This document shows positions 11,850-23,582 of a stretch of DNA of 64,000 nt, one piece after another. This DNA comes from Parietaria judaica (taxonomy: Eukaryota; Streptophyta; Magnoliopsida; Rosales; Urticaceae): contig OX940860.1 of NCBI GenBank assembly GCA_954871525.1, positions 30,536,001-30,600,000 of the forward strand, read 5' to 3'. Position numbers and translations under genes: made by a program. How positions within the stretch are numbered: position 1 is the stretch's first letter; each line of letters begins with the position of its first letter. The notes below the pieces were generated by a model. That model saw only the letters and a list, made by a program, of their open reading frames with translations. It ran no database searches and was not told the DNA's origin.

Positions 11850-14160
11850 GTTCTATGAACTTTTGATAGCAAATATTCCAGAGTTAACAGGTTGGGTCAG
11901 TTTTGGGATTGAGGTGCACCTCCATGTCCAACTACGGTTCTTGAGATGTGCATGCCGGGGTACTGCAGTCAAGTTTTACGCTTCCAAAATCCAAGGAAAG
12001 TACAACTGTAGATCCTGCAAGTCATTTGACTTCATATCTTCACTACTGTAACGAGACTTGGGAACAGAGAGAATAAATCGCGCTGTTTCAAAATCGGCTC
12101 TGCATGATATCCATTGACCGTCGAATCAGATCAGGAAGTACAACTTGTCCACGTATGCCCACGCTTGGCCGTAAAACCTTGGTTGGTCTCCTGATACCCA
12201 ATCTATAGACCTAAAATTCGATTCTTCCAGTGCACCGCTACGGATCTTCCCAGCAATGACAGTCAGTTGGGACATGAAGAAAGTATCGACAACAACGATT
12301 GAACTAGAATTGGGAATACTCCAAGGAAAAGTTGCTAGTCGCTTACGGAACCCGTAAGTGTTCTCGTCGATGATCTGCATTTAATATCAACGAATTGGTA
12401 ACAACATATAAAAATAAAATAAATATAGAAATATTGCCATCGAAGAATTATTACCACACAATCCATCCACCCATCACGGTCGACGATCCCCTGAAAAAAG
12501 GCCCGGTCGTATGTTCCGATACCGCATACCCGCGGCGTTGACGTGTTACGATGCAACCACCTGGTGAACAAGCGTATGAGGTACTTCGGTGCTGGTGAGA
12601 GTGAGAATAAATCCGGGTAACAAGCATCTACACAGTCTGAGTCACCACCAGACTCAACATCCTCACCTCCAGGCTCACCATCTTCACCTCCAGGCTCACC
12701 ATCTGACTCACCGCAAGGCTCAACATCTTCACCTCCAGTATCAGCATCTTCACCTTCAGGCTCACCATCTTCAGTGGCAGCTTCACCATCTTACTTACGC
12801 CAGACGCACCATCTTCATCTTCAGACTCTCCATCTACCTCACCTCCATCCTCACCGCCATTCTCACTCTCCACTTGCATCTCCACGTCACTCTCCACTAC
12901 TTCCGTCTCGTCATTCTCCTCTTCAAACCCCGGCGGTGGTGGCGGTGAAGTTGGTTGCAGGCTCCTCCGTCGTTGGACGATCCGTGAACCACGTTCCAAA
13001 CACTCCACGAGCACGTGGTAACGTGAGTCGCGCTCGAGTTCGTACGGTCGGGCGGATATTACATAAGGCAACGTGGCCTCCACCGCCGTGGGACGAAGCA
13101 AACTCAATTGTGCCTGCAATTAGGAGAGTAATGTTATAAAAAAAAAAGTAATTGATACAAGTAGATTTATAATAGCTCAAAGCAACAAACTAACTAACCC
13201 CCGAGATCCTCCCAAGTAAAAGACGGTCACGAATATTGTGTTCAATCACGGTGTACAACCCCCGGGTTCTCCATTTGCACATACGAGGTAAAACCTCTGG
13301 CTCTAGTTACTCCGCTGTAACATTTGCCACTTCCGGCAAACACTCGTACGCCAAAATCTGCATGAACTTAACATGTTAGATTGATATATAAGACGTCCAT
13401 GGTAAATATATAACTTAAAACTTATACATATACCAGTAGTGGGTGGATGAACTCCCGAAAGGTCATGGGAGGTGGGGCCATCTCATTCTGCCATCTTTCC
13501 ATCACGTTTCCAGGGATGTTCTCTCGCAATGCTCGACGTCGTCCTTCACTCACGAGCATTTGTAGCGATTGCGAGAAAGACAGTCGACCCCAAGGAAATC
13601 TTACGAAGGAGTAAAGGTCTTCCACCATCCACAAGAAACAATGGCGCACTTCCCTTTCACCAAAGATGCGCTGGGCTAATAGGACTCGGAAAACGAAGCA
13701 CAGGCACGCCAACCTTCTCTTATCATCACTGCTCATAGTAGGATCAAGATGAGAGTTTTCAAAGCGTTCCTCCAGCATTCCGACTGTCGCCTTTCCCACT
13801 GCATTTGGCCACAGCCATTCTTGGAATGAGACACGTAGAGGGTTTTCGGCAGGCCACTCTAAAGCATTGCAGGCGCAATTCAGCTCGGTGATGATGGCAA
13901 ACTCCTTAAAACATTGATTACCAACATCCACATCTCGAAGGGAACTTGTTCGTTACTGATTCTCTATACCAATTTCCAAAACAGTGTGGCAGAGAACTCA
14001 TAGCGAGTGGGAACATCTAATAGAGGCCCAAATTGTGTCATCCAGTACCACGTAAACTCCTCCTCTGTCAGTTCTGTTTTAATGAGATTCGTGATCCTCC
14101 TAAAGTTTGCTTCGTCGGAGATGACATCACATTCGTATATCTCGGACGTCCGGAGGACAT
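11850..14160 (-). pseudogene. DUF1985 + Ulp1-type (C48) protease gene of a MULE, broken
   Basis: On the minus strand the 5' part (14160-13422) reads as DUF1985. TQFGPLLDVPTRYEF is followed, after an in-frame stop, by CFKEFAIITELNCACNALEW, the family's 'REFALITGLNCG' element, and then CFVFRVLLAQRIFGE. A second exon-like block (13119 to about 12800) leads into a Pro-rich stretch and a long Gly-Glu-Asp repeat tail. The frame that makes sense then gives YPDLFSLSPAPKYL, GTYDRAFFQGIVDRDGWMDC, and after a gap FYGQAWAYVDKLYF and QWISCRADFETARFIL. These are the recognisable blocks of plant transposon Ulp1-like proteases. Stops and frameshifts occur near 13950, 12800, 12400 and 12126. The expected catalytic His before Trp is Gln (QW, not HW). 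In Mutator elements of the Kaonashi type such genes accompany a transposase, which fits the convergent transposase upstream. Confidence 0.75.
12640..12860 (-). repeat. Gly/Glu/Asp-encoding minisatellite
   Basis: Imperfect units of 'tcaccatcttcacctccaggc' on the plus strand give 'GEDGEPG'-like repeats when read on the minus strand. It lies between the DUF1985 and Ulp1 parts of the pseudogene. The long ORFs in other frames through it are shadows. Confidence 0.75.
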
Positions 14161-14214
14161 TACTTAGCTATTTCGGACAAGAAACAAATCATAACTAGAT
14201 TAGTTTCTATTATA

Positions 14215-14395
14215 CATAGCAGTAATGTAGTATATGGGGAGCAACGGCAAACCGCTAGCAGTAATATACAACGGGGTGTAAATAGATAGCTAGCGAAAAT
14301 TCTAAAAAGCATAGCAGTAATGCAGTATATACGGACCAATGGCGAATTGCTAGCGGTAATAAATAACGGAGTGTAAATAGATAGCGGTATTGTTG
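14215..14395 (+). repeat. Two-unit ~100-bp repeat with TAGCGGTA words
   Basis: Two imperfect units share 'agcagtaatg.agtatat', 'aatggcgaattgctagcggtaat' or its variant, and 'acggrgtgtaaatagatag'. Exact TAGCGGTA copies sit at 14351 and 14382. They mark the right-hand limit of that motif's distribution. Confidence 0.65.
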
Positions 14396-16965
14396 TAATA
14401 GGTACAGAACCAACCCTACACTCGTTCTTCTTCGTAAACCACACAGTATAGTATATTGTATGTACAATAAGTAAACCCTAACATCATTACGAGTCAAAAC
14501 AGTTCGCAAAGCATAGGTTTCTCAAAGAATAAACATTTACCTCTATTTATGTGGCTTTGGGGAGGATGTAGACAATGATCGGAGAAACTCGTCGCTGAAA
14601 GGATTGTCCTTCGACGGGAAAGCAAAGAGAAGAAAGGAAGGTTGCTCGAAGTCGTTCTCGAACCGAAATGAACAAAACAGAAAAACGAGGAGTACGATAG
14701 AGAAGAGAAAAACGTTCGGAGTCGGAAGAGAGGATCTTGGGAATAGAAAGCGTCGAAGTGAAGTAAGCACGGAGAAGAAGCGAGAATATGTTTGAAAAAA
14801 AACCCTAAAAGAAAATGTAATAAATAAACCGTTCAACTACCAAAGGGCAAATTAATAATTTCGCAAAATACTGCGTAAAAAATAAATGAGAACTCGCAAT
14901 TTGTATTTATAAGGGCGAAAAATAAATATAAACGAAATTACAGGATATAACGAGGGTAGTGACCGAAACGACATCTCAACCGAGGTCTTTTAGCCAATTC
15001 TTTCTAATAATATTCTGAAGATAATATATTTGCTTTTGCACATAGAAAATTAATTCATGTGGCAAAGACTTGTCATGCATTCACTATCACACACCATTGT
15101 TGCACTTTTAACAGGAAAATGACTCCATCGTCACTTATTTCGTAAAAAATCGTTAATAATATCGCCATTTACTGCTAGAAAAAAAAATGGAATATAATTT
15201 TTATACCGATATTAAATAAATATACACTATATATAACCGGTAGTGATTTCCCCTCCATTTTTATGAGCATTTAACCGTGATAACGATGAATTAAAATAAT
15301 AGGAAACGAGAGAAGAACCCAACACCATTTTAGAGAGCAGTTTTTAATATTTGATGCAAGTCTACTATTTCTCGGGTCCTAAAACTATAAGTATTATAAA
15401 TTTTATTGTCGATTTTAATATATTTCTATGATGTATTTTCTTTTTGAATAATACCTAACTTTGCGTTTGTCTGTTTTTATTTTTAACATTTAAAATTTAT
15501 ATATATAGTTTAATATAATATATTTTGATCTATACGTACTTATTTTCTAGACCACAATGTGTGTTTGGTCGTACTTCTCTTTTTCTTCTTGCACTATATT
15601 GACTATTTATAAGTTTAAGACGATGATAAATTGTATTAAAAATTAATTCACAAATGAATTATAAAGTAAGCTTGTGATCTAAAATTTTCTTGTGAATTCA
15701 AGAAGGTCGCTTGTTAGAAGATGCACGATTCATGTCGTTTTCGCATTTATGAGTAGTGCTCAAAATTGTCTTCAACGAAATTATTACAAATAGACCCATA
15801 AATTTTGACAAGTGGTCCATAGTACCGCACTAGTTATGTATTTTGCTGATATACGCATGATTATGTATTTATTGGCTGTAAACATAAATAATTCGAATGC
15901 CCACACCACATGCATGCTAGTCGCCATTTGAAAATTATTGCAAGCAAGTATATAAAAGTAAAGTAATTTTTAGGAACATAGTTATAAGTTGTAAAAATCA
16001 AAATTACACATTGAAATACAATGTAAACTATATATAATTATATAATATTGAAGAGAATTTCGATTCTTGCGAGTATTTAATGTGATAATTCAAATCAAAC
16101 CAAAATCAGAGAAACTAAATAAAATCATCAGACACCGAGTTTTAGAGAGTGCTTCGGTAGAAAATTAAAATTCGACTTCCAACGTACGTCTACTATTTGT
16201 TCCAGTAGAAATTCTTAAGTGAGATAAGTTTGTGGTATAAGTATCTAAAAAATTGGGATTGGACTTAGGCGGGCCCACATTAATTGATTTATGATAGCGA
16301 TTAGAGAATCAAATGTGATTAATAGGGTTGACTTATTTGATGAATTAAGTTATTAATCACATATATCATATACCCTTATATAGATGAGATTTTTCATAAA
16401 TGAAAACTTACCAATCATATGAGATACACATTTATGAGTGTATATTCTCCCTCTCTATATTAGAAAGAATTCGACCTCTCCTCTATACACACAAGATATA
16501 GATCGAATTCCCACACACCTCGAGAGTCTTTGTCCGTTTCCAATCGCCGATAAGGAGCTAGTATACCGATTCGGTGATTTCCGGTCTAAATTGGTGTTCC
16601 GTCTGCGACGTGGTGAACTACGTAGAGGTCGAACATTTGAGCGGCTTGTGATCGATGGAGCGACAAGGAGCACAACGACGACGACGTTGAACTAAACGGT
16701 AGAGGCGGCTAAATCTCCGATATTGACTCGGAGATCCGACTCATGAAAAAGCAAAAAGGATTCTTTTAGAGATTTTATTCTCACTGGGTTAGTTTTGATT
16801 ATGTCTTGTTATCTAGATTTATTGATTTGAGGATTCTCGGAATTTGCGCTTCCGGTGATGAGAATATCCTCGGATTCCCAACATTAAGAGCCATAATTGT
16901 TTGATTAAATATAGATTTCACCCTCTTATTAATCGTATCTCTCAATGTACCACGATCGAGTTGAA
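14396..16965. other. Intergenic, no gene seen
   Basis: Positions 14550-14800 are purine-rich with no recognisable product and may belong to the leader of the minus-strand pseudogene. From 14990 to 16400 the DNA is strongly A/T-rich and featureless. Positions 16440-16960 are GC-richer, with a leader-like look and a 'caacattaagagcc' stretch faintly like a copia primer-binding site. The CACTA element then inserted at 16965. No LTR pair was found, so I leave it unassigned. Confidence 0.4.
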
Positions 16966-17074
16966 CACTAGTACAAATTGTTGATCCTACTACGGTGTTT
17001 CAACCACGGATTTTTTTTTTCCATGGTCGAAATCCAAGTTTCTACCATGGAATTTTTTTTACATGGTTGAAAAT

Positions 17075-17725
17075 CGAGTCACGCCGCGGGACGCCATCTC
17101 ACGCCGCGGCATGCTCTCAAATTTACTACAGACATATTTTCCTTTGTTGAAAATGTGTCGTTGTGATGTTGATAAGCCGCGGCAAATAAATGATGCCGCG
17201 GCACGGGTGGTACACAACGACACTTTTTAAACCGTTGTTCATACCACGAAGTGTACGCCACGGCGTGTATTAAAAGACGCCACGGCACTTCGTTTTTAGA
17301 GATAAGCCACGACATTCTCCACGACACGCCGTGGCATGGGTGGTACACGACGACAGCTTGAAAACTAAAATCCTAGTAGGCCGCGGCGTATCTTGAAATA
17401 CGCCACGGCATTGGGTTTTAAGTGACACGCCACGACATCATTTATAACAAGCCGCGGCACGGGTGGTACACGACGACACTTTTAAAACCGTTGTTCATAA
17501 CCCGCAGTAAAAATCCTAGTAGGCCGCGGCATGTCTTGAAATACGCCACGGCATTGCGTTTTAAGTGACACGCCACGGCATCATTTATAACAAGCCGCGG
17601 CGTGTCTCGTACCATAACCCACAGTAAAAATCCTAGTAGGCCGCGGCGTGTCTTGAAATACGCCACGGCATTGGGTTTTTAGTGACACGCCACGGCATCA
17701 TTTATAACAAGCCGTGGCGTGTATC
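17075..17725. repeat. Left subterminal array of GCCGCGGC words
   Basis: About 115-bp units contain 'taggccgcggcgtgtcttga', 'aatacgccacggcattg', 'agtgacacgccacggcatca' and 'ttataacaagccgcggc'. They repeat about three to four times, with a diverged set before them. Subterminal repeats of this kind bind the TNPA-type protein in En/Spm. The words here are unrelated in sequence to those of maize. Confidence 0.85.
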
Positions 17726-18463
17726 GTATACTTAACCCTAACTTCTCAGTTTCTCATTGCGTCGTCGAAACCCAATACCTCGCTTCTCAACCCCTTCGCC
17801 TTCGACCTCGCCCTCGACTCCTATCCCTTCGCCGTCGCTCCCGCCCTCGCCCTCGCTCTCGTCCTCGCCGTCGCTCCCGCCCTCGCCGTCGCCCTCGCCT
17901 CTTTACCTAGCCCATCGCCGTCGCTCTCTTTCTCGCCGTCGATTCGCCGCGACACGCTTCTCGCCATCGATTCGCCGCCGTCGCCTCTCAATGTTAGTAT
18001 CGATTTCAAGCTTGATTTTTATAGCATTTTTTTCGTTTTTTTTATTATTCGAATCAATATTTGAAAATTGTTTGTATTACGTTCATGGTATTGTTTTTGT
18101 GAGATGAAATTAGGTTTTGAAATTAGATTAGGTTTTGAAATTAGGTATTGGTTTTGTGAGATTAAATTAGGTTTTGAAATTAGATTTTGTAATTAGGTTT
18201 TGAAATTAATTGGGTATTGAATTTAGGTTTTGCGTATTGAAATTTAGTTTTGGGTATTGAAATTGCGTTTTAAAATTAGGTTTGCGTATTGAAATTGCGT
18301 TTTAAAAATTTGGATTAGTTTTGAAATTGCGTATTGAAATTCGGTTTTAAAATTAGTTTTGTAATAATTAGGTGTTAGGGAGTTGAAATTAGTTATATTG
18401 ATTAGTTTTTTTTGCTTGAAATTAATAATTTAATATGTGACGTTATCTTTTTTATAGATTTCA

Positions 18464-20155
18464 ATGGCACCCCAAAGAAAACGAGCACGTGGATATTTAG
18501 TGGTTCGATCCGGATCTGGGAGCCGAGCCGAGGTAGAGGTCCCGGAGGATCTACCAGTTGATCCACCACCTCCCGTTGAAATACCGAACTTCAACACCGA
18601 AGCGGCGAAGAAACGATTTCTACAAATTAGCACGCGGAAAATATGCCCAGAGCGGGGATTTGCCAAATTCCTGATTTCAGATATGGGTGAACTCGGCGAA
18701 GCTCTCAATGAGAGCATCATACAGCGCGGTTAGCAGAATTTCGTACTCCAACCAAAGATCAAGGCGATGAGTGTGTTGGTGCACGAATTCTATGCAGCTC
18801 TTCCCGATGAGTCAGCAATCGGGTATGTCAGTGTTCGGGGTACTCGATTTGAGATCAATCCTCGAATCATTAATGAGTACCTCGGAACCCGAAATTTTAC
18901 GGACGAGGAAAACGAGCACAACCACTTACACGACCAAGAGTTGAATCAACCGTTCTACGACGCCATAGCGGCGGCAATTGCTACGCCCGGAGCTCAATGG
19001 CACGAGAAGGGCGGAGAGGCACGGCTGGTCAAAAGTCAGTTGAATCGGAAAGCTAAAGTGTGGATGTACTTCTTTGGGAGCAACCTATACCCGCATTTGC
19101 ACTTCACGGAGCTGCATTTCGACTTTCTCAAGTTTATCTACGCCGGAGTTACGGGATTGAATATCGACGTCGGTCGTTTCACATTCTCCTACATGCGTGG
19201 CATGGTGTACGAGCAGTCGAAGAGCTCATTGGGCTTCCCGTTCCTTATCACAGCTCTCTGCATAAACGTCGGGGTAAGTATAGCTTCATTTGTGTATAAG
19301 TTTAGTTGTGAAATTCAGTTGTATCAATATTGATTTAATCTGTCTTTGAAACTATCGTTTAGATCAAGGAGAATGAACTCGACATTCAGGTGCCGAATGG
19401 AAATAAGATGGACGCGGCCTGGATCCGGAGTTTGAAAGAACCCGAAGATGAGGAGCCAGCGATCGTACCTGAAAATCCGGTAAAATTATAGCTTCATTTG
19501 CTTAATTATTTATAATTGATTTTATATTAATCTAATCTTGCTTGAATTTCATGGTTCAGGCCGTTGAGATACCGCCTGTTGTCGCCCCCCAATGCCTGAG
19601 CTTAACTACGATGCTCCGCCGATGAGAGCCTTCGTGGCTCACGGTGTTCGTAGTCTTCTAGAGTTCACAGCATATTGTAGGTCCTTCTGGCCGGGTATCT
19701 ACCCAGGTTAGAATCCTATCCCTAATCAATATTACATATGTATTGATATTTTTTTAATCAATAAATGCAATCTGTAAAATTTACCAAGGATTCCAGGCGC
19801 CAAATCAGTTTCCACCAATGTCGTGGCCATCAACATATCTTGATCAGTATCCGGCGCCGGCATTTGTTGACGGAGGCGGGAACGGCGAGGGCCAGAACGG
19901 CAGCGAGAACGTAGGCGGCGAGAACGGCGGCAATGATAACCCCGAGAACCCCGCCAACCCCAAGATCCCCGAGAACCCCGCCAACCCTGAGAACCCCGAG
20001 ATCCCCGAGAACCCCGCCAACCCCGAGATCCCCGAGAACCCCGCCAACCCCGCCAACCCCGAGATCCTCGAGAACCCCGCCAACCCCGAGACCCCGAGAT
20101 CCCCGACGAAATCAACAACGAAGGCAAGAACAACGAGCACCCGGTCGAAGATTAG
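18464..20155 (+). pseudogene. CACTA gene A: Transposase_32-type protein, broken
   Basis: The leader (17714-18000) is C-rich and an intron in the 5' UTR ends just before 18464. Exon 1 (18464-19273) begins MAPQRKRARGYLVVRSGSGS and includes the 'putative plant transposon protein' domain: KAMSVLVHEFYAALPDE, VRGTRFEINPRIINEYLG, then the C-terminal FGSNLYPHLHFTELH. A single in-frame TAG at 18731-18733 interrupts it. The surrounding RG*QNFVLQPK suggests a former TGG (Trp). Exon 2 is 19363-19479, and exon 3 runs 19560 to about 19706. A one-base slip in a six-C run (about 19585-19590) is needed to reach PMPELNYDAPPMRAF. Exon 4 starts at 19797 and has an ENPANPE repeat. A second slip in the repeat reaches the sensible end INNEGKNNEHPVED and the stop at 20153. 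The function of this domain is unknown. It recurs in plant transposons. Confidence 0.75.
19930..20115 (+). repeat. Minisatellite encoding Asn-Pro-Glu repeats
   Basis: Units of 9-18 bp built from 'gagaaccccgccaacccc' and 'gagatcccc' encode ENPANP and EIP units in gene A. Other frames across it give long meaningless ORFs on both strands. Confidence 0.9.
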
Positions 20156-20336
20156 TATTTGTATATGTTTATTTTGTTTACCATGTTTATTTTGTTTGAA
20201 CAATTACTTACTATGTTTATTTTGTTTGAACAATTATTTAGTTAATATTACTATGTTTGTTTACTTTGAAAAATTATTTAGTTACTTTGAAAATTGCATT
20301 ATTTTGAAAATAAAATTATCAACATTTTCATAGTTT

Positions 20337-22408
20337 ATTGTACTTCGTTTTGTAAAATTAATAAGATAATTTAATTGTTTAAAATTGTGTTACAATTAAT
20401 AAGATAATTAATAATTAAATTGTGTAAAATTACTTATAATGCCGCGGCCTTTAAATGAACCCGCCGTGGCCTGATTCAAATTTACCAATATACCCTCTGG
20501 ATTATGCAACGCGCCACGGCATCATTAAAGAAGGCCTCGGCGAGTTGCATAATTCAGAGGGTATATTGATAAACATAAAAGATAAGTCGCGGCATTATGT
20601 TACCCATGCCTTGGCATTGGCCGATGAAGCCTTGGCTTGGGGATACCGTGCCGCGGCATGTATGCTGTTTCAAATTATACAGAGAGCATGCATTCTGTAA
20701 GTCGTTATATGCCGCGGCGTTACCATCTATATGCCGCGGCGTTACTTTAAAGGCCGAGGTATTGCTGTCAACATGTCGTGGCGTAACTTCGACTACGGTA
20801 ATTACCGTGGTTCAATGAATCATGCCACGGCATGGTGAACATCGTGCCGCGGCCAGTTTCATACTTCATTCATTTGGAAAATTATAAAAAAAATACTTTT
20901 ATAATGATAATATCACTCACAACAATTCAATATTATATTTAATACTTAAGAATTACAATAATTAAAATATATAGAATTATGTAAAATATATAGAATACAA
21001 ATATGTAAGAATACAACATTACATTTAATACTTTTATAACAACAAAATCATTTACAACAATTCAACATTACATTTATTACTTTTAAAACAACAAAATCAC
21101 TTACAACAATTAAACATTACATTTAATACTTTTAAAACAACAAAATCACTTACAACAATTCAACATTACATTTATTACTTTTAAAACAACAAAATCACTC
21201 ACAACAATTCAACATTACATTTAATACTTTTAAAACAACAAAATCACTCACAACAATTCAACATTACATTTAATACTTTTAAAACAACAAAATCACTCAC
21301 AACAATTCAACATTATATTAATAAAACTACAACAATTAATATCATAATTCGTCATCAATACCTAAATCTCTACGAGAACGATCGGCATGTCGACGTAAAT
21401 GAGTCGTGCCTCGTTCAACGATTGCAAGAATCTATTGTACTTCATTTTGTAAAATTAATAAGATAATTTAATTGTGTAAAATTGTGTTACAATTAATAAG
21501 ATAATTAATAATTAAATTGTGTAAAATTACTTATCATGCCGCGGCCTTTAAATGAACCCGCCGTGGCCTGATTCAAATTTACCAATATACCCTTTGGATT
21601 ATGCAACGCGCCGCGGCATCATTAAAGAAGGCCTCGGCGAGTTGCATAATTCAGAGGGTATATTGATAAACATAAAAGATAAGTCGCGACATTCTGTTAC
21701 CCATGCCTTGGCATTGGCCGATGAAGCCTTGGCTTGGGGATACCGTGCCGCGGCATGTATGTTGTTTCAAATTATACAGAGAGCATGGATTCTGTAAGTC
21801 GTTATATGCCGCGGCGTTACTTTAAAGGCCGAGGCATAACTGTCAACATGCCGTGGCGTGAATTCAACTACGGTCATTACCGTGGTTAAATAAATCATGC
21901 CACGGCATGGTGAACATCGTGCCGCGGCCAGTTTCATACTTCATTCATTTGGAAAATTATAAAAAAATACTTTTATAATGATAATATCACTCACAACAAT
22001 TCAATATTATATTTAATACTTAAGAACTACAATAATTAAAATATATAGAATTATGTAAAATATATAGAATACAAATATGTAAGAATACAACATTACATTT
22101 AATACTTTTAAAACAACAAAATCACTTACAACAATTAAACATTACATTTAATACTTTTAAAACAACAAAATCACTTACAACAATTCAACATTACATTTAT
22201 TACTTTTAAAACAACAAAATCACTCACAACAATTCAACATTACATTTAATACTTTTAAAACAACAAAATCACTCACAACAATTCAACATTATATTAATAA
22301 AACTACAACAATTAATATCATAATTCGTCATCAATACCTAAATCTCTACGAGAATGATCGGCATGTCTACGTAAATGAGTCGTGCCTCGTTCAACGATTG
22401 CGAGAATC
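20337..22408. repeat. Tandem duplication of a ~1.0-1.1 kb CACTA segment
   Basis: Unit 1 (20337-21433) and unit 2 (from 21434) both start TATTGTACTTCRTTTTGTAA and run in the same order. First comes an A/T-rich stretch, then a GCCGCGGC cluster (20440-20850 and 21537-21930), then a ~49-bp minisatellite. Both end in the 3' part of the minus-strand zinc-finger gene. In unit 1 that gene fragment is cut at 'gcaagaat' (about 21432). In unit 2 it continues into the whole gene B. So the duplication copied the tail of gene B. Confidence 0.9.
21005..21325. repeat. ~49-bp minisatellite (also at 22085-22305)
   Basis: Units of the form 'cattacatttaatactttt' + 'aaaacaacaaaatcactyac' + 'aacaattcaa' repeat about six times here and about four times in the second duplicated segment. 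No coding role is visible. Confidence 0.85.
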
Positions 22409-22806
22409 TCTTGTCGACACCATTTGCATTTCGCGTACCTATCTTGAGTTTGAGTCTCAACGTTCCATTTAAGCCTCATTTGAAAATCCGATTCCTATAG
22501 TGAAGACGGTGGCCTACCACGCCCACGCCCACGCCCACGCCCACGCCCACGCCCCCTCGTCGGTCGCGGCCCACCAGCACGAGAGGTAGGCATCCATTTT
22601 AGAGTTGGATTCAGAGGCATTTCAAGCTCCTCGGTGTCGGCGGAGGTATTTGGAACACTTTCAAAATCGGAGGAGATGACAATAGTATTATTGGAACTTG
22701 TTTCCATGGAAAAACTATCATCATCGGAGGAAGAGGAAGAGGAAAACACGTAAATGACTGGGTGATATTCCGATAACAAACCGAAACGAGACGGATGATC
22801 ATCCAT
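22318..22806 (-). pseudogene. CACTA gene B: acidic protein with BED-like zinc finger; in-frame stop
   Basis: The minus-strand reading frame starts MDDHPSRFGLLSEYHPV and continues through a Ser/Asp run and a stretch rich in Thr, Ser and Asp. An RG(RG)n block (RPTRGRGRGRGRG) and PPSSL follow. An in-frame TAG occurs at 22495-22497. Beyond it the same frame continues for 58 codons to TGA at 22318: ESDFQMRLKWNVETQ..., then CKWC, 13 residues, HLRRH. This C-x2-C-x13-H-x3-H spacing is like a BED or C2H2 zinc finger, a DNA-binding fold common in transposon proteins. The paralogue B' also starts MDDHPS and has a similar WN..TQ..D.(H/Y)AK.KWC block. The finger assignment is mine from spacing alone. A role in binding the element's own repeats is inference. 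Confidence 0.65.
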
Positions 22807-22939
22807 AACTAAGAAAAATGATGATATTTTTGAACCTAAGGATAAATTTGATGAAACATAGACTAAAATGTGAGCAAGTAGGTTTAAATGGAAGATTTAT
22901 GTGAATTTTAACGTTTTTAACATTATTTTGACAAATATA

Positions 22940-23290
22940 GCCATTTATTACCGTTGTGGGGTAATAATTCGTGTGAAAAAAAAAACTAGCCGTTTTTTTG
23001 TCAGCGACAGTAAGCCGCGGCATGGATAAAAGATGCTGCGGCGTGTCATGTTTGTACAACGGTTATATCCGATGTGTGAGATATAGCCGTGGCTTCTGAA
23101 CAATAGGCCGCGGCGTGTTTAATTAATTTGTACAATTTTTCCCTAAACTTAAACCCTAAACTTTACACCCATAAACTTAAACTGTAATTATTATGTATGA
23201 ATACAAATATGTAAGAATACATATGTGATTAATTATAAAATATATAGAATTATGAATACACATGTTTATATTATAAATACATGATCATCA
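22940..23290. other. Spacer between B and B' with GCCGCGGC words
   Basis: No gene is visible. GCCGCGGC and variants lie near 23014, 23038, 23083 and 23108, followed by A/T-rich DNA. Confidence 0.6.
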
Positions 23291-23520
23291 CTTAACAATT
23301 CCACATTACAAGTACCACATATGAAAAGTACCACATTACAACACATTACAAGTACCACATTACAACACATTACAAGTACATTATGATAAGTACCACATTG
23401 CAACACATTACAAGTACATTATGATAAGTACCACATTGCAACACATTACAAGTATCACATTACAACACATTACAAGTACATTATGATAAGTGCCACATTA
23501 CAACTCCATTACAATTTATA
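23290..23520. repeat. Minisatellite of 'acaacacattacaagta' units
   Basis: Irregular units combine 'taccacattacaacacatta' with 'caagtacattatgataagta' over about 230 bp, directly downstream of the minus-strand gene B'. Confidence 0.8.
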
Positions 23521-23582
23521 GCTACATTTGTCACATAATTTTAACAAATACAATTAAAAAATGTAAAATAATTTTTTTTTTT

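Noticed and set aside
12589..13139. Plus-strand His/Leu-rich ORFs
   Set aside because: They are shadows of the minus-strand Gly/Glu/Asp minisatellite in the Ulp1-type pseudogene.
16440..16965. Copia LTR plus primer-binding site into which the CACTA inserted
   Set aside because: The 'caacattaagagcc' resemblance to a tRNA-Met site is weak and no second LTR is seen to the right of the CACTA.
17719..18107. Several overlapping Arg/Pro/Ser-rich ORFs in the GC-rich leader of CACTA gene A
   Set aside because: All three frames stay open because the DNA is a simple 'tcgccctcgcc' repeat. The splice pattern makes it an untranslated leader.
19732..20203. Minus-strand GSRG/GLAGFSG-repeat ORFs
   Set aside because: They are complements of the Asn-Pro-Glu minisatellite of gene A.
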